A DNA stretch of 64,000 bases from Pseudoalteromonas rubra (lineage in GTDB: Bacteria; Pseudomonadota; Gammaproteobacteria; Enterobacterales; Alteromonadaceae): the NCBI RefSeq assembly GCF_005887115.1, contig NZ_PNCJ01000005.1:248001-312000 (forward strand). Direction: 5' to 3'. The stretch's first letter is position 1. The number at the start of each line of letters is the position of its first letter. This document shows, piece by piece, positions 26,683 through 35,895 of this stretch. The notes beneath the pieces are model-generated. The model saw only the letters and a list, made by a program, of their open reading frames with translations, did no database searches and was not told the DNA's origin. Position numbers and translations under genes: made by a program.

Positions 26683-27462
26683 ATGGCAAAATTACTTCTT
26701 ATTGATGCACTTAATCTTATCCGGCGAATTTATGCAATTGACGTTGACCAACAAGGGGTGAGTGAACAGCAAGTCATGCAGTCATGTAAAGCTCGCGTGA
26801 GCAATGCCTGCACAAAACTACTTCGGCGCGTTGAACCAACCCATGCGATTGCCATTTTTGATGGCGAACGAAGCTGGCGTTATCATTATTACGCAAATTA
26901 TAAGCACAGTAGAAAACCCATGCCTGAGTCACTCAAGCAAAACCTCACCTTGATTGCCGAAGGGTTTAAAACATGCGGTATCACCGCGTTTTTCCCTGAG
27001 CAGGATGAAGCTGACGATGTTATTGCCACGCTGGCTAGCAAAGCAAGCTCTAACCAAGTGCATTCAGTGATTGTGTCGACAGACAAAGGGTTTTTACCTT
27101 TGTGCTCTGAAAAGATAGACGTTTATAACTACTTTTCCCAATCCTATATGGGTCATCAGCAAATTTTAGATAAGTTTTCAGTACCTTATTACGCACTCAC
27201 AGAGTTATGGGCGTTGATGGGTGATAAAACCAATGATATCCCGGGAGTCAAAGGCATAGGAAAAAAAACCGCCATAGATCTGATCGGGGAGTTCGGTGAT
27301 GTTGAACAAGCCTTAAAAGCGTCAAGCCTCTCGCCGACAACTCGACGCAAGCTAGAGGATGGCCTGGATGACTTTATTTTGAGTAAAACACTCGTTTCAC
27401 TACAAACTGACATCAATCTTGGCTTTAATTTAAGTCAGCTTAGAGTGATTGAGCGCAAATAG
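26683..27462 (+). CDS. xni: Flap endonuclease Xni (exonuclease IX)
   Basis: Xni is a homologue of the 5'-nuclease domain of DNA polymerase I that cuts flap structures. The 259-residue protein begins LLIDALNLIRRIYAID, with metal-binding acidic clusters in FDGERSWRY, FPEQDEADDVIATLA and VSTDKGFLPL, then the helix-hairpin-helix GDKTNDIPGVKGIGKKTA. The family retains fewer metal ligands than polymerase I, and that pattern is seen here. ppnN and xni are also near neighbours in E. coli. No strong ribosome-binding site is visible. Confidence 0.94.
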   Translation: MAKLLLIDALNLIRRIYAIDVDQQGVSEQQVMQSCKARVSNACTKLLRRVEPTHAIAIFDGERSWRYHYYANYKHSRKPMPESLKQNLTLIAEGFKTCGITAFFPEQDEADDVIATLASKASSNQVHSVIVSTDKGFLPLCSEKIDVYNYFSQSYMGHQQILDKFSVPYYALTELWALMGDKTNDIPGVKGIGKKTAIDLIGEFGDVEQALKASSLSPTTRRKLEDGLDDFILSKTLVSLQTDINLGFNLSQLRVIERK

Positions 27463-27519
27463 CTTGTTCCGGTTAAGCGCTTCCGTTACGCTAGCTTTGG
27501 GAGTTTTTGGTGCATTTCA

Positions 27520-27903
27520 ATGATTAAAAAGGTTTTACAATACGTTTTTCTTGGCCTTGCTGTATATGGCGTAATAGTATATCTGGTCATTAATTTCTAT
27601 AAAGATGACCCTCAGGCCATGATCTGGCAAGACAGAGAAGCCTTTAACAAACGTTATATCAGCAAGCTCAAGCCCGACATGGTCGTCGAGCTGGATGAAG
27701 TTTTAGAAACACTTGGCAGCCCTGACCTGACCTATGTTAAGTCTGAAGGTGATCGCGTCCTGCAAATCGTCTTTTACAGAACACAACTGGTCAAGCCGGA
27801 TGGGATCACCACACAGGATGAATGTACCGGATTACTGTTTGAGAACGGTCAGCTTACGCTTTGGGGAGCTGGCGCAATCGTGGCGTATGACAAGGCTTTC
27901 TAA
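27520..27903 (+). CDS. DUF3192 family protein
   Basis: A 127-residue protein with one N-terminal membrane helix (about residues 5-25, VFLGLAVYGVIVYLVINF) and a soluble domain resembling DUF3192, found in Alteromonadales and Vibrionales. The segment VVELDEVLETLGSPDLT and the conserved CTGLLFENGQL loop with its Cys support this. The small beta domain resembles SmpA/BamE-like folds in pattern, but that is only an impression. Its stop overlaps the next ATG (TAATG), so the two are co-translated. Function is unknown. Confidence 0.8.
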   Translation: MIKKVLQYVFLGLAVYGVIVYLVINFYKDDPQAMIWQDREAFNKRYISKLKPDMVVELDEVLETLGSPDLTYVKSEGDRVLQIVFYRTQLVKPDGITTQDECTGLLFENGQLTLWGAGAIVAYDKAF

Positions 27904-29588
27904 TGACCGTCAATGAGGATATCGCAAGACAACTGCATAAACTCCTGACTCAGTCTGAGTCTGTTTTGTCCTTGTATTATGACAAACAAAGCTGGCCCAA
28001 AATTGATGTAACACTTACCCAACTCGCTGAGCAATACACCCGTTTATACCGTCAGGCACCGAATGCCCTACATGCTCACTTGCACTTTGTAGCAATCCCT
28101 TACAGACATTCAACTAACGTACTGGTTAAACAGTCAATATTGCTGTGTATGCTTGGCTATGCCCATGGTTATACAGAGCAAATGCTCCATGAACTCTTGA
28201 TCGCAAGCTTTGCCAGTGTATTGTGCGCCAGTCGCGAATATGACAAGGTCGCCTCTGGTAAGCCCTTATCAAGTATCGAGTCAAAAAAACTTAGGCTGCG
28301 TCACCAACTTGCGGTTAAGGTACTCAGTGCCGGACAACTGCACTCGCCTCAGGTAACCCGGATCCTCGCAAGGCTCTCTAGCTATGAGCTGTCTATCAGT
28401 CGCAAACGCACCTCTCCTTTGTATGACAATGTTACATTACTCGTAGCAATTGCGACCCAGATATCTGTTGCATTGATGAAAAAGAATCATCGTGCTTCTC
28501 TACCGGCCGTTATTAAGCAACTGTATCTAAATAATACCCACACCTTTTTGCAAACCAGTTTGCAACTACTTGCCAGGCAGCTTGATGCTTATCCGGCAGG
28601 TGCGGTGCAACGACATCCGGATCATCAGGCACTGCTGCTTTGCGAGGAAGAAAACCATGCAATACTTGCGATTATGCAATCAGGCAAAATCACTCGCCTT
28701 ATCAAAACACAAAGGCGTTATCAGCAGCGCTACCATGCGTTAAAGGTGTCAGACTCGCAGCTACTTTATCGAGTATGGTCACGTATCCCACCCAAACCGC
28801 TGGCTACACCATCAGATCAGATGACCGAAGCCTTACATGTGGTCGAACAGCTTGGGGGCGCAAACTTCGGCAGTTTCAGAGCCATCGAAAAAACAATCGC
28901 CCCATTCCCAGAAATTGAAACAGCTTTAGCGCAAGCAGCAAGGCTCTACAATAGAGAAGCGCAGAAAGGGGCAAACCTGAGACATTGTCTTACCATGGTG
29001 GGCTTGGACGCTGCGGCCTTACTTTGCCAACGGGTATTAGTGGAGCAATTAATAGTGCAACTTAAGCACCCTTTTGCTAAAGATATTTGGCACAAGTATC
29101 AATTGTTTGCTCAGGTACTAGCAGCACTTGTACAACAAAATTATGGCCATCACTATGAAAATATCCTCTCTCCGGTCAGTGCAGCTGTCGCATTTATGCT
29201 CAAGCGACACAGTGTAGACATAAAACGATTTCCCTTTGCGCTCGATTCAACTGACAGTGCTCACCCTGTTTCTCTGGCACAATTATTTGGCTTTGGGGCG
29301 TTCAATGAAGAGGAGTTCAAGCATTACTTTCATAACCATTTTGCTTCCAGTGAAGCCCACCGTGCATTTGAGCTGTCCGAGTTATCTCGTAAATCAAAAT
29401 TATCTGGACTGGCACTGACCTTCACTGCTGTGAAGATATTAACCTTGTTGATCTGTGACTCAAACTTTGAAACCTCAGCATGGCAGCGTCAGGTTTTAGA
29501 TGAACAGGCTAGATTACATGACTGGTCCAGTTTTGATGCCCTTTTAGCACACCTTCAGTCTATTGGTCTATATAATTTAATTGACTGA
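27903..29588 (+). CDS. Large HDOD-like protein of unknown function
   Basis: A 561-residue soluble, largely helical protein. The region around 315-480 (IEKTIAPFPEIETALAQAAR, then LRHCLTMVGLDAAALLC) resembles a degenerate HDOD domain: a proline-rich entry helix, then a helix with the MVGLDAAALL pattern. No metal-binding His-Asp pair of active HD phosphohydrolases is evident. An earlier helical section (about 60-290) contains many Arg and His residues. It is coupled to the DUF3192 gene by a one-base overlap. HDOD proteins often act in signalling or regulation of gene expression; for this one the role is unknown and the domain call is tentative. Confidence 0.72.
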   Translation: MTVNEDIARQLHKLLTQSESVLSLYYDKQSWPKIDVTLTQLAEQYTRLYRQAPNALHAHLHFVAIPYRHSTNVLVKQSILLCMLGYAHGYTEQMLHELLIASFASVLCASREYDKVASGKPLSSIESKKLRLRHQLAVKVLSAGQLHSPQVTRILARLSSYELSISRKRTSPLYDNVTLLVAIATQISVALMKKNHRASLPAVIKQLYLNNTHTFLQTSLQLLARQLDAYPAGAVQRHPDHQALLLCEEENHAILAIMQSGKITRLIKTQRRYQQRYHALKVSDSQLLYRVWSRIPPKPLATPSDQMTEALHVVEQLGGANFGSFRAIEKTIAPFPEIETALAQAARLYNREAQKGANLRHCLTMVGLDAAALLCQRVLVEQLIVQLKHPFAKDIWHKYQLFAQVLAALVQQNYGHHYENILSPVSAAVAFMLKRHSVDIKRFPFALDSTDSAHPVSLAQLFGFGAFNEEEFKHYFHNHFASSEAHRAFELSELSRKSKLSGLALTFTAVKILTLLICDSNFETSAWQRQVLDEQARLHDWSSFDALLAHLQSIGLYNLID

Positions 29589-29639
29589 TATTTACCCGAT
29601 AAATACCATGCATTTTGGGTATTCACTGAATTTATGTCT

Positions 29640-29674
29640 TTTATTCATTCCTTACTGGAATATAAATGAATAAA
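29640..29674. promoter_or_regulatory. Inverted repeat upstream of isocitrate dehydrogenase
   Basis: TTTATTCATT (29640-29649) and AATGAATAAA (29665-29674) are perfect 10-bp inverted arms 15 bases apart, in the 199-base gap before the dehydrogenase gene. A nearby ATTCA-C-TGAAT adds a second small palindrome. AT-rich arms without T tail suggest protein binding rather than termination. The TGAAT/ATTCA halves resemble ArgR-type half-sites, but the spacing does not fit well. Confidence 0.35.
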
Positions 29675-29787
29675 TTGCTATAAAACGCGCTTAAATTTTC
29701 AAGCGATCTAACATCACGGAAAAGGTCAACTACACTAGTCTAGATCTGTTCTTAGATGTAAATTTACTTTTGATAAAGGAAACATAA

Positions 29788-30795
29788 ATGGCTAAGCAAA
29801 CTATCACGGTGATCCGTGGCGACGGCATCGGTCCAAGCATCATCGACTCAGCAATTGAAATTTTGAACGCTGCTGGTTGTGAATTCGATTATGAATACGT
29901 TGACGCGGGACTGGCTGCACTGGAAAAAACCGGTGAGCTGCTGCCTCCTGAAACGTTAGAAGCCATTGAACGTAACAAAATTACCCTTAAAGGCCCACTG
30001 ACGACTCCTGTTGGTGAAGGCTTTACTTCAATTAACGTAACACTTCGTAAGCACTTTGGTTTGTATGCAAACGTTCGCCCGGTTAAGTCTTTTGAAGGCA
30101 CTAAAGCACGCTACGACGATATTGATATCATCACAGTGCGTGAGAACACACAGGGTATGTACTCAGGTCTGGGTCAGGTTGTCTCTGAGGACGGTAGCGA
30201 AGCAGAAGCTATGTCTAAAATCACGCGTGAAGGCGCAGAGAAAATCGTTACCTTTGCGTACGAGCTAGCCCAGCGTGAAGGCCGCAAAAAGGTAACAGCG
30301 GTTCACAAAGCTAACATCCTTAAGTCTACTTCTGGCCTGTTCCTGAAGGTAGCGCGCGAAGTCGGTGAGCGTTATCCTGAAATTGAATCAGCAGAAATGA
30401 TCGTCGATGCAACTTGTATGAAACTGGTTATGACACCAGAAGAGTTCGATGTTGTTGTCACTACTAACCTGTTTGGTGACATCATTTCTGACCTGTGTGC
30501 AGGTCTGGTTGGTGGACTGGGTATGGCTCCGGGCGCAAATATCGGTGAAAACGCTGCCATTTTTGAAGCAGTTCACGGTAGTGCTCCAGATATCGCAGGT
30601 AAAAACCTGGCAAACCCAACTTCTGTCATCCTGGCATCGATTCAAATGCTTGAATATCTGGATATGGGTGAGACGGCTGACAAGATCCGTAATGCAGTCG
30701 CTGATGTTATCAAATCTGGTGACCGTACAACACGCGATCTGGGTGGCAACCACGGTACAACTGACTTTACACAAGCAGTTATCGAGCGCCTGTAA
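29788..30795 (+). CDS. Isocitrate dehydrogenase, NAD-dependent type
   Basis: A 335-residue beta-decarboxylating dehydrogenase that converts isocitrate to 2-oxoglutarate. GDGIGPSI marks the N terminus, the substrate motif TSINVTLRKHFGLYANVRP carries the Ser, Asn and Arg residues for isocitrate, and metal-binding Asp residues lie in VVTTNLFGDIISDL. HGSAPDIAGKNLANPTS has the Asp that favours NAD over NADP, unlike the 416-residue NADP enzyme of E. coli. The size matches mitochondrial-type NAD enzymes. Isopropylmalate dehydrogenase is less likely since the substrate loop fits isocitrate. AAGGA lies seven bases before the ATG. It is monocistronic, with its own terminator. Confidence 0.92.
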   Translation: MAKQTITVIRGDGIGPSIIDSAIEILNAAGCEFDYEYVDAGLAALEKTGELLPPETLEAIERNKITLKGPLTTPVGEGFTSINVTLRKHFGLYANVRPVKSFEGTKARYDDIDIITVRENTQGMYSGLGQVVSEDGSEAEAMSKITREGAEKIVTFAYELAQREGRKKVTAVHKANILKSTSGLFLKVAREVGERYPEIESAEMIVDATCMKLVMTPEEFDVVVTTNLFGDIISDLCAGLVGGLGMAPGANIGENAAIFEAVHGSAPDIAGKNLANPTSVILASIQMLEYLDMGETADKIRNAVADVIKSGDRTTRDLGGNHGTTDFTQAVIERL

Positions 30796-30818
30796 ACTCT
30801 ACAAACGCTCTAAATTTC

Positions 30819-33770
30819 TCAGCGCCCTGCGTATGCAGGGCGTTTTCTTATCCCTGTCATAACAAGCATCAGCATACTCAACGCGAATAAGCCACCTGCT
30901 GATCCACCCTCTCCAGCTGACTCAACAAGTGTTACATCTGCTCTCAGCACCACTTGCTGATCATTGCTCTGATCCGACACAGTTGCTGACACCTGATAGC
31001 TACCTGCATTCTGATAACTATGGCTGACAGATGCGCCACGCCCTATCTGACCATCACCAAAATCCCAGTTAATTTCATAGTTTCCTGAGCCACCCTGAGC
31101 GCTAAGCGAAAAATCTGCTGATAATCCATTCTTTACCACGTTAATGGTTCCGCTCAGTGGCACGGCAATACTCTTTTCGATAGATTTGCTCACTTTGCTG
31201 CCATTGGCATCTTCTAGTGTCACTACGATTAAGTAACGACCAGACAAGCGATATTGATGTTCAATATTATGCCCTTCCAATATCTGGCCATCACCAAGCT
31301 CCCAGTGTACAGTGACCGGGTTAGCGCCCCCCTTAAAATCGACACTTGCTTCCAAGCGCCCATTATCAATAGCGACATTTGTACCCGTCAGCACCAATGG
31401 CGCGGTGATAACAACTTGTTGCTCAATCGACTGTGCCTCCCCTGCCTCATTGGTTCGTGTGAACATCACTTTATACACCCCCTGGGCCTCATACTGATGT
31501 TTCGGCTTAAGCATCTCACTGCGGTTACCATCGCCAAATTGCCATGCAAAAGTATCAGTCGTATTTAACTCCAAACCTGAGACGGAAAAGTCGACAATCA
31601 GCTCATTCACCTGTAACTGGATTTTAGGCGTCGTATCTACAGACACTTCGAGCTGTGCATTTCGGTAGTCTTCGCTTACTTCAAGCACTTCAATCGAGAG
31701 TCCGTTTTCTGGCAACACTACCCCGGATAAAGGCTGATGAGGATGGCTATAGTCCTGACTATCATTGAATTGTGACACAGCCTGCAAGCGATTATCACCA
31801 AGACCAGCGGGTTGATCTTGTACTCTCATCGCAGCGTCTCGTAATTGGATCCGTGTTACAGCAGGTGTCACACCATTTGCACCTGGAATAATAAGCTGAT
31901 CAGTGTCGATAACCAGGATTTTTCCTTTGCCCGGATGCAAAGACACTGAGTTGTTTTCAACATTCTCGTTGCCGTACCAGAGCAGTACACCAGGCGCATA
32001 ACTCGCTCCTTTTAGCCCTGCGTCGATACCAAGGTGAGACCTTAGTTGTACATAGTATGCCTGCTCAAGACCCGCTCTGTATTTGGCTATTCTGCTAAAG
32101 CCAGCTAAGCTGAACTGCTCGGATGATTCCGCGTCAGCAACGAAGATAACATTCTCTCCAGCGTATATGGTGATATCATCCAGCAGAATCCCGAAACCGT
32201 ATTCAACGCTATCCGTTTGGTATATCAGGTCCACCTTCACTTGCTGACCGGCATAATCAGAGAGGGGGTATGATAGTTCGACAATCTTACTCCCATTTGA
32301 ACCACCTTCAACCTGACCACTGTCACCATCGATATAATTCGCCACAGAAGGATAGATAGGATGCTGTGCTTTAGTCAGATTACCGGCAATAGGCTGCTCA
32401 TTAACCTTTACCTGGAAAAAGTCGTAACTGTCCTCAATATCAAAACGAGCCTGAGCAACAAGACGAAGCTCCCCCGTGTCAGGTAATGTCAAAGACATAG
32501 TAGCGCGGTTGACCTTAGCATTGCCCTGACCAGAGTAATACTGATACTGACCGTTTATTGGCTCTCCTATATACTCAAGAGAGGCAGGTAAATTCACCTT
32601 TAGTTGATTCGTTTTGCCAGTATGCTCACCAACATGATGCAACTCGACCTGGCTGGCCTGGGTCAACTGAGCGAGCTGTAACTCGTTCAGATTTATCCAG
32701 TTTCCACCTAACTTTGCTTGTAACCTTTCCAGATTACGGGGAGAAAAAGACACGGGTTGTGAGCCACGCAGAGTGCCCAACCAGTTTCCGTTAGACATCA
32801 CAGACCAGTTTGCGACCGGTTCACCGATATTGCCATTGCTCAGGTCATATTCGTCTATCAGACCTAATTCGTGGCCAAATTCGTGTACCACTACCCCTGT
32901 GCTGGCATCAATTGGGTTGACAGTGTAATTGTGTATGCGTATGTCACTATTGGAAATTGCAACGGGTGTGTAACCGTCTTCTGATACCACGAAACGATGC
33001 GACCAAATGGCATCGGTGCCAAGAACTCCACCGCCAGCTTCCTCACCTATGCTCGAATGAAACAACATAATATGGTCCACTACACCGTCGGGCTCATTTA
33101 TGATACCGTCACCATCCAGATCGTTTAAATCGGTAAGGTCATAATCACTTAGATTAATGTCATAACGGCTAACTGCCAGCTCCACAGCCTCCTTCACTAG
33201 CGATGCGACATTAATGTCCCTGCTGACACCGACTCTTTGGCCGTAGTATTGTGCGTTTTGTGCTACCGTGACCCAGCCATACACCTCGCCCGTGAGAGCA
33301 TAACTCCCACCGGAAGCCTGCTGATAGTATTGACTTGCACTATTGAGTACTTGTCCATCAGGTGCTTTAAACCCTTGCTCTGAAAATATGAGTTGTTCGT
33401 AATGACTGACAGGATAGCTTGGATAAAACATATCAGAGTCAGATTGTGTCAGGCGGTTATCGTCATGTGGTAAGTCAGGAAAATCGACCAAAATAGCCAG
33501 TATTTTAGCACCATTCACTGAACTGCCTGATGCGCCTTGATAGCCACGTAAATAGGAAGAACCTGTAGGCGGTTTACCATTATAAGGCACGCGCATTGCC
33601 AAGTTATCTAACCCTGATAGATAATCTGAAATTTGTTGACTGGCCTCATAGTCAGAAAGAGCTCGACCCGCACGCTTTTCTAGCCAGTAACGCAGCTGCT
33701 GTTGGTCTACTTGTAGCGCTTGCAACGGTTGTGCAATCAATACCATAAGAACTAAAAGGTTGAATTTCAT
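30819..33770 (-). CDS. Secreted M6 metalloprotease with PKD domains and GlyGly-CTERM
   Basis: A 983-residue exported protease. The signal peptide spans about residues 1-18 (MKFNLLVLMVLIAQPLQAL). Zinc motif HEFGHELGLIDEYD begins near 296, identifying the M6 (immune inhibitor A-like) family. A jelly-roll region follows at about 420-550, then three PKD-like repeats, marked by WQFGDGN, WELGDGQ and WDFGDGQ, at about 720-950. The C-terminus GEGGSAGGLFALSM, then hydrophobic residues and RKR, is a GlyGly-CTERM sorting signal processed by rhombosortase and type II secretion. I choose ATG 33770 because the upstream 29 codons precede a good signal peptide. Function is probably extracellular protein degradation. 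Confidence 0.93.
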   Translation of the reverse strand: MKFNLLVLMVLIAQPLQALQVDQQQLRYWLEKRAGRALSDYEASQQISDYLSGLDNLAMRVPYNGKPPTGSSYLRGYQGASGSSVNGAKILAILVDFPDLPHDDNRLTQSDSDMFYPSYPVSHYEQLIFSEQGFKAPDGQVLNSASQYYQQASGGSYALTGEVYGWVTVAQNAQYYGQRVGVSRDINVASLVKEAVELAVSRYDINLSDYDLTDLNDLDGDGIINEPDGVVDHIMLFHSSIGEEAGGGVLGTDAIWSHRFVVSEDGYTPVAISNSDIRIHNYTVNPIDASTGVVVHEFGHELGLIDEYDLSNGNIGEPVANWSVMSNGNWLGTLRGSQPVSFSPRNLERLQAKLGGNWINLNELQLAQLTQASQVELHHVGEHTGKTNQLKVNLPASLEYIGEPINGQYQYYSGQGNAKVNRATMSLTLPDTGELRLVAQARFDIEDSYDFFQVKVNEQPIAGNLTKAQHPIYPSVANYIDGDSGQVEGGSNGSKIVELSYPLSDYAGQQVKVDLIYQTDSVEYGFGILLDDITIYAGENVIFVADAESSEQFSLAGFSRIAKYRAGLEQAYYVQLRSHLGIDAGLKGASYAPGVLLWYGNENVENNSVSLHPGKGKILVIDTDQLIIPGANGVTPAVTRIQLRDAAMRVQDQPAGLGDNRLQAVSQFNDSQDYSHPHQPLSGVVLPENGLSIEVLEVSEDYRNAQLEVSVDTTPKIQLQVNELIVDFSVSGLELNTTDTFAWQFGDGNRSEMLKPKHQYEAQGVYKVMFTRTNEAGEAQSIEQQVVITAPLVLTGTNVAIDNGRLEASVDFKGGANPVTVHWELGDGQILEGHNIEHQYRLSGRYLIVVTLEDANGSKVSKSIEKSIAVPLSGTINVVKNGLSADFSLSAQGGSGNYEINWDFGDGQIGRGASVSHSYQNAGSYQVSATVSDQSNDQQVVLRADVTLVESAGEGGSAGGLFALSMLMLVMTGIRKRPAYAGR
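30823..30849 (+). terminator. Terminator after isocitrate dehydrogenase
   Basis: CGCCCTGC, loop GTAT, GCAGGGCG with TTTTCTT on the plus strand. It overlaps the last codons of the convergent M6 protease gene, whose C-terminal Arg-rich tail is encoded by the same bases. Confidence 0.9.
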
Positions 33771-33957
33771 ACTAATATACCCAATACGATAGTCAAATGG
33801 ATAGTAACAGGTTGCTGAGTATAATTCTAAACAAGCGACAAGGCTTAAAATACGCATGATTTATTCACAACAACGACCAAAAAATGCCATGAAATACTGT
33901 ATTTCAATATTTAAAACACAAAAAGGGCACAATAATGCAATTAGCCCGTTTTGTAAC

Positions 33958-33987
33958 TTGACAGCTCGTGTGATTACCCTTTAAATA
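33958..33987 (+). promoter_or_regulatory. Promoter of the ilv operon
   Basis: A perfect -35 TTGACA (33958-33963) is followed after 17 or 18 bases by TTAAAT or TAAATA as -10. Transcription would start about 30 bases before the leader-peptide ATG at 34026. The position fits the attenuator. Confidence 0.65.
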
Positions 33988-34025
33988 AAGAACATCAGAT
34001 TAAACTTTTTACGCAGAAATTAACT

Positions 34026-34097
34026 ATGCAAACTATTTTATTCACAGTTGTGGTACTCGTACTGGTCTTAGTGGTAAGTCCGGCGGGGCCGTTGTGA
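34026..34097 (+). CDS. ilv leader peptide, rich in Val and Leu
   Basis: A 23-residue leader: MQTILFTVVVLVLVLVVSPA then GPL. It has eight Val, five Leu and one Ile codons, as in E. coli IvbL and IlvL, so stalling should report shortage of charged branched-chain tRNAs. It overlaps the antiterminator segment and precedes a strong terminator. No strong ribosome-binding site is visible. I did not assign a symbol since the leader could be called ilvL or ivbL. Confidence 0.9.
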   Translation: MQTILFTVVVLVLVLVVSPAGPL

Positions 34098-34113
34098 GCT
34101 AACGTTTGCACAG
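34083..34113 (+). promoter_or_regulatory. ilv attenuator, antiterminator arm
   Basis: GCGGGG at 34083-34088, within the end of the leader frame, can pair with CCCCGC (34115-34120), the 5' arm of the terminator. When the ribosome stalls on the Val and Leu codons this pairing can form and permit read-through; when it reaches the stop codon, it covers the arm and termination follows. Confidence 0.72.
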
Positions 34114-34139
34114 ACCCCGCACTAGCGGGGTTTTTTTTT
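34114..34139 (+). terminator. ilv attenuator terminator
   Basis: ACCCCGC, loop ACTA, GCGGGGT followed by a run of eight further T. This perfect terminator lies 17 bases after the leader stop and 34 bases before the ilv large-subunit ATG. Confidence 0.95.
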
Positions 34140-34173
34140 GCCTTCAATTTAAACTTTGCTGAGGAATGAGGTA

Positions 34174-35895
34174 ATGAATGAGCAATTTAACGGCTCAGAG
34201 CTAGTTGTTAAGGCGTTGGCCGAACTGGAAGTTGACTATATTTTCGGATACCCAGGTGGTTCTGTGCTGGATCTCTACGATGCCCTGTTTGAACAAGATC
34301 AGGTTGAGCATATCCTGGTCAGACATGAACAGGCTGCTACACACATGGCGGATGGCTACGCCAGAAGTACGGGAAAGACCGGTGTTGTACTTGCAACCTC
34401 TGGTCCCGGCGCCACAAACTGTATAACGGGCATCGCGACCGCCTATATGGATAGCATTCCTATGGTGGTACTGTCGGGTCAGGTACCTTCAAATTTAATT
34501 GGAGATGACGCGTTTCAGGAGACAGACATAGTCGGTTGCTCACGCCCCATCGTTAAACATAGCTTTAACTGCCGTGACGCGAAGGAGATCCCGTCAGTTC
34601 TGGCCAAAGCATTCTATCTGGCAAATTCAGGCAGGCCTGGCCCTGTAGTTGTCGAATTGCCAAAGGATATTCTCAATCCCCAGCTTAAATTCAATTATGA
34701 GATGCCGACACGAATTGAAATGCGAACTTACAACCCAAGCTCAAAGGGACACGCTCGCCAAATCAAGAAAGCTGTAGATGCAATTTTGGGTGCTAAGCGG
34801 CTTGTCGTCTACTCAGGGGGTGGGATTATTCTTTCCAATACCTCAGAACAACTAACCCAATTGGTTGAGACACTAAACGCTCCCATTACGAATACCTTAA
34901 TGGGGTTGGGCGGGATCAGCGGTAAGCACCCCAACTTTGTTGGTATGCTGGGCATGCATGGTTCATTGGAAGCAAACAAGGCAATGGCCAATGCAGACGT
35001 GATTCTGGCGCTTGGTGCAAGGTTTGATGATCGGGTAACCAATAATGTCAAAAAGTTCTGCCCCGATGCAACCATAGTGCACGTCGATGTAGACCCGACT
35101 TCAATTTCCAAAACTATAAAGGCACATATCCCTGTTGTCGGTTGCCTAAAATCAGTGCTGGAACAGCTTCAAAGTGCAATAGAGAAAAGCGCATTGCGTA
35201 TTGACCGTGCAGCACAAGAGTCATGGTGGCAACAAATTACGGCATGGCGAGAGCAGCGCTGTTTGTCGTACGAGGCTCAAGGGGAAAAAATCAAACCACA
35301 AACCGTGATTGAGAAACTTTATCAAATTACTCAGGGCGAAGCTTATGTATGCTCGGATGTGGGCCAGCATCAAATGTTCGCAGCCCAGTACTACCCCTTT
35401 AAGCACCCCAGGCAATGGATTAACTCTGGCGGCCTGGGAACTATGGGTTTTGGTCTGCCCGCAGCAATGGGGGTAAAAGTTGCCTACCCTAATGCAGATG
35501 TTGTATGCGTAACAGGTGATGGATCTATCCAAATGAATATTCAGGAACTTTCTACCTGCCTTCAGTACGGACTCAATGTGAAAATTGTCTCACTCAATAA
35601 CCGCTCATTGGGTATGGTACGCCAATGGCAAGACATGATGTATGGAGGTCGTCATTCGAGTTCGTACATGGAGTCTCTGCCAGATTTTGTTGCTCTTGCT
35701 CAAAGTTATGGACATGTCGGGATCCGCGTCGATCACGCCGATGAATTAGACGATGCCTTATCTGAGGCCTTTGCCATCAATGATCGCCTCGTTTTTCTGG
35801 ATATTTGCGTTGACGAAAATGAACATGTTTACCCAATGCAAATTAAACTCGGGGCCATTGATGATATGTGGCTGAAAAAGGGAGTAAAAGCATAA
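34174..35895 (+). CDS. ilvI: Acetolactate synthase, large subunit
   Basis: The catalytic subunit of acetohydroxyacid synthase condenses pyruvate with pyruvate or 2-ketobutyrate, the first committed step of Val, Leu and Ile synthesis. The 573-residue protein has [15 protein letters not shown], the catalytic Glu in [17 protein letters not shown], the FAD region [14 protein letters not shown] and the thiamine diphosphate motif [15 protein letters not shown]. Size fits IlvI of isozyme III; ilvG or ilvB are alternatives that sequence alone does not exclude. I choose ATG 34174 with AGGA eight bases upstream; a TTG at 34156 lies upstream of that site. The stop overlaps the small-subunit ATG. Confidence 0.94.
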   Translation: MNEQFNGSELVVKALAELEVDYIFGYPGGSVLDLYDALFEQDQVEHILVRHEQAATHMADGYARSTGKTGVVLATSGPGATNCITGIATAYMDSIPMVVLSGQVPSNLIGDDAFQETDIVGCSRPIVKHSFNCRDAKEIPSVLAKAFYLANSGRPGPVVVELPKDILNPQLKFNYEMPTRIEMRTYNPSSKGHARQIKKAVDAILGAKRLVVYSGGGIILSNTSEQLTQLVETLNAPITNTLMGLGGISGKHPNFVGMLGMHGSLEANKAMANADVILALGARFDDRVTNNVKKFCPDATIVHVDVDPTSISKTIKAHIPVVGCLKSVLEQLQSAIEKSALRIDRAAQESWWQQITAWREQRCLSYEAQGEKIKPQTVIEKLYQITQGEAYVCSDVGQHQMFAAQYYPFKHPRQWINSGGLGTMGFGLPAAMGVKVAYPNADVVCVTGDGSIQMNIQELSTCLQYGLNVKIVSLNNRSLGMVRQWQDMMYGGRHSSSYMESLPDFVALAQSYGHVGIRVDHADELDDALSEAFAINDRLVFLDICVDENEHVYPMQIKLGAIDDMWLKKGVKA

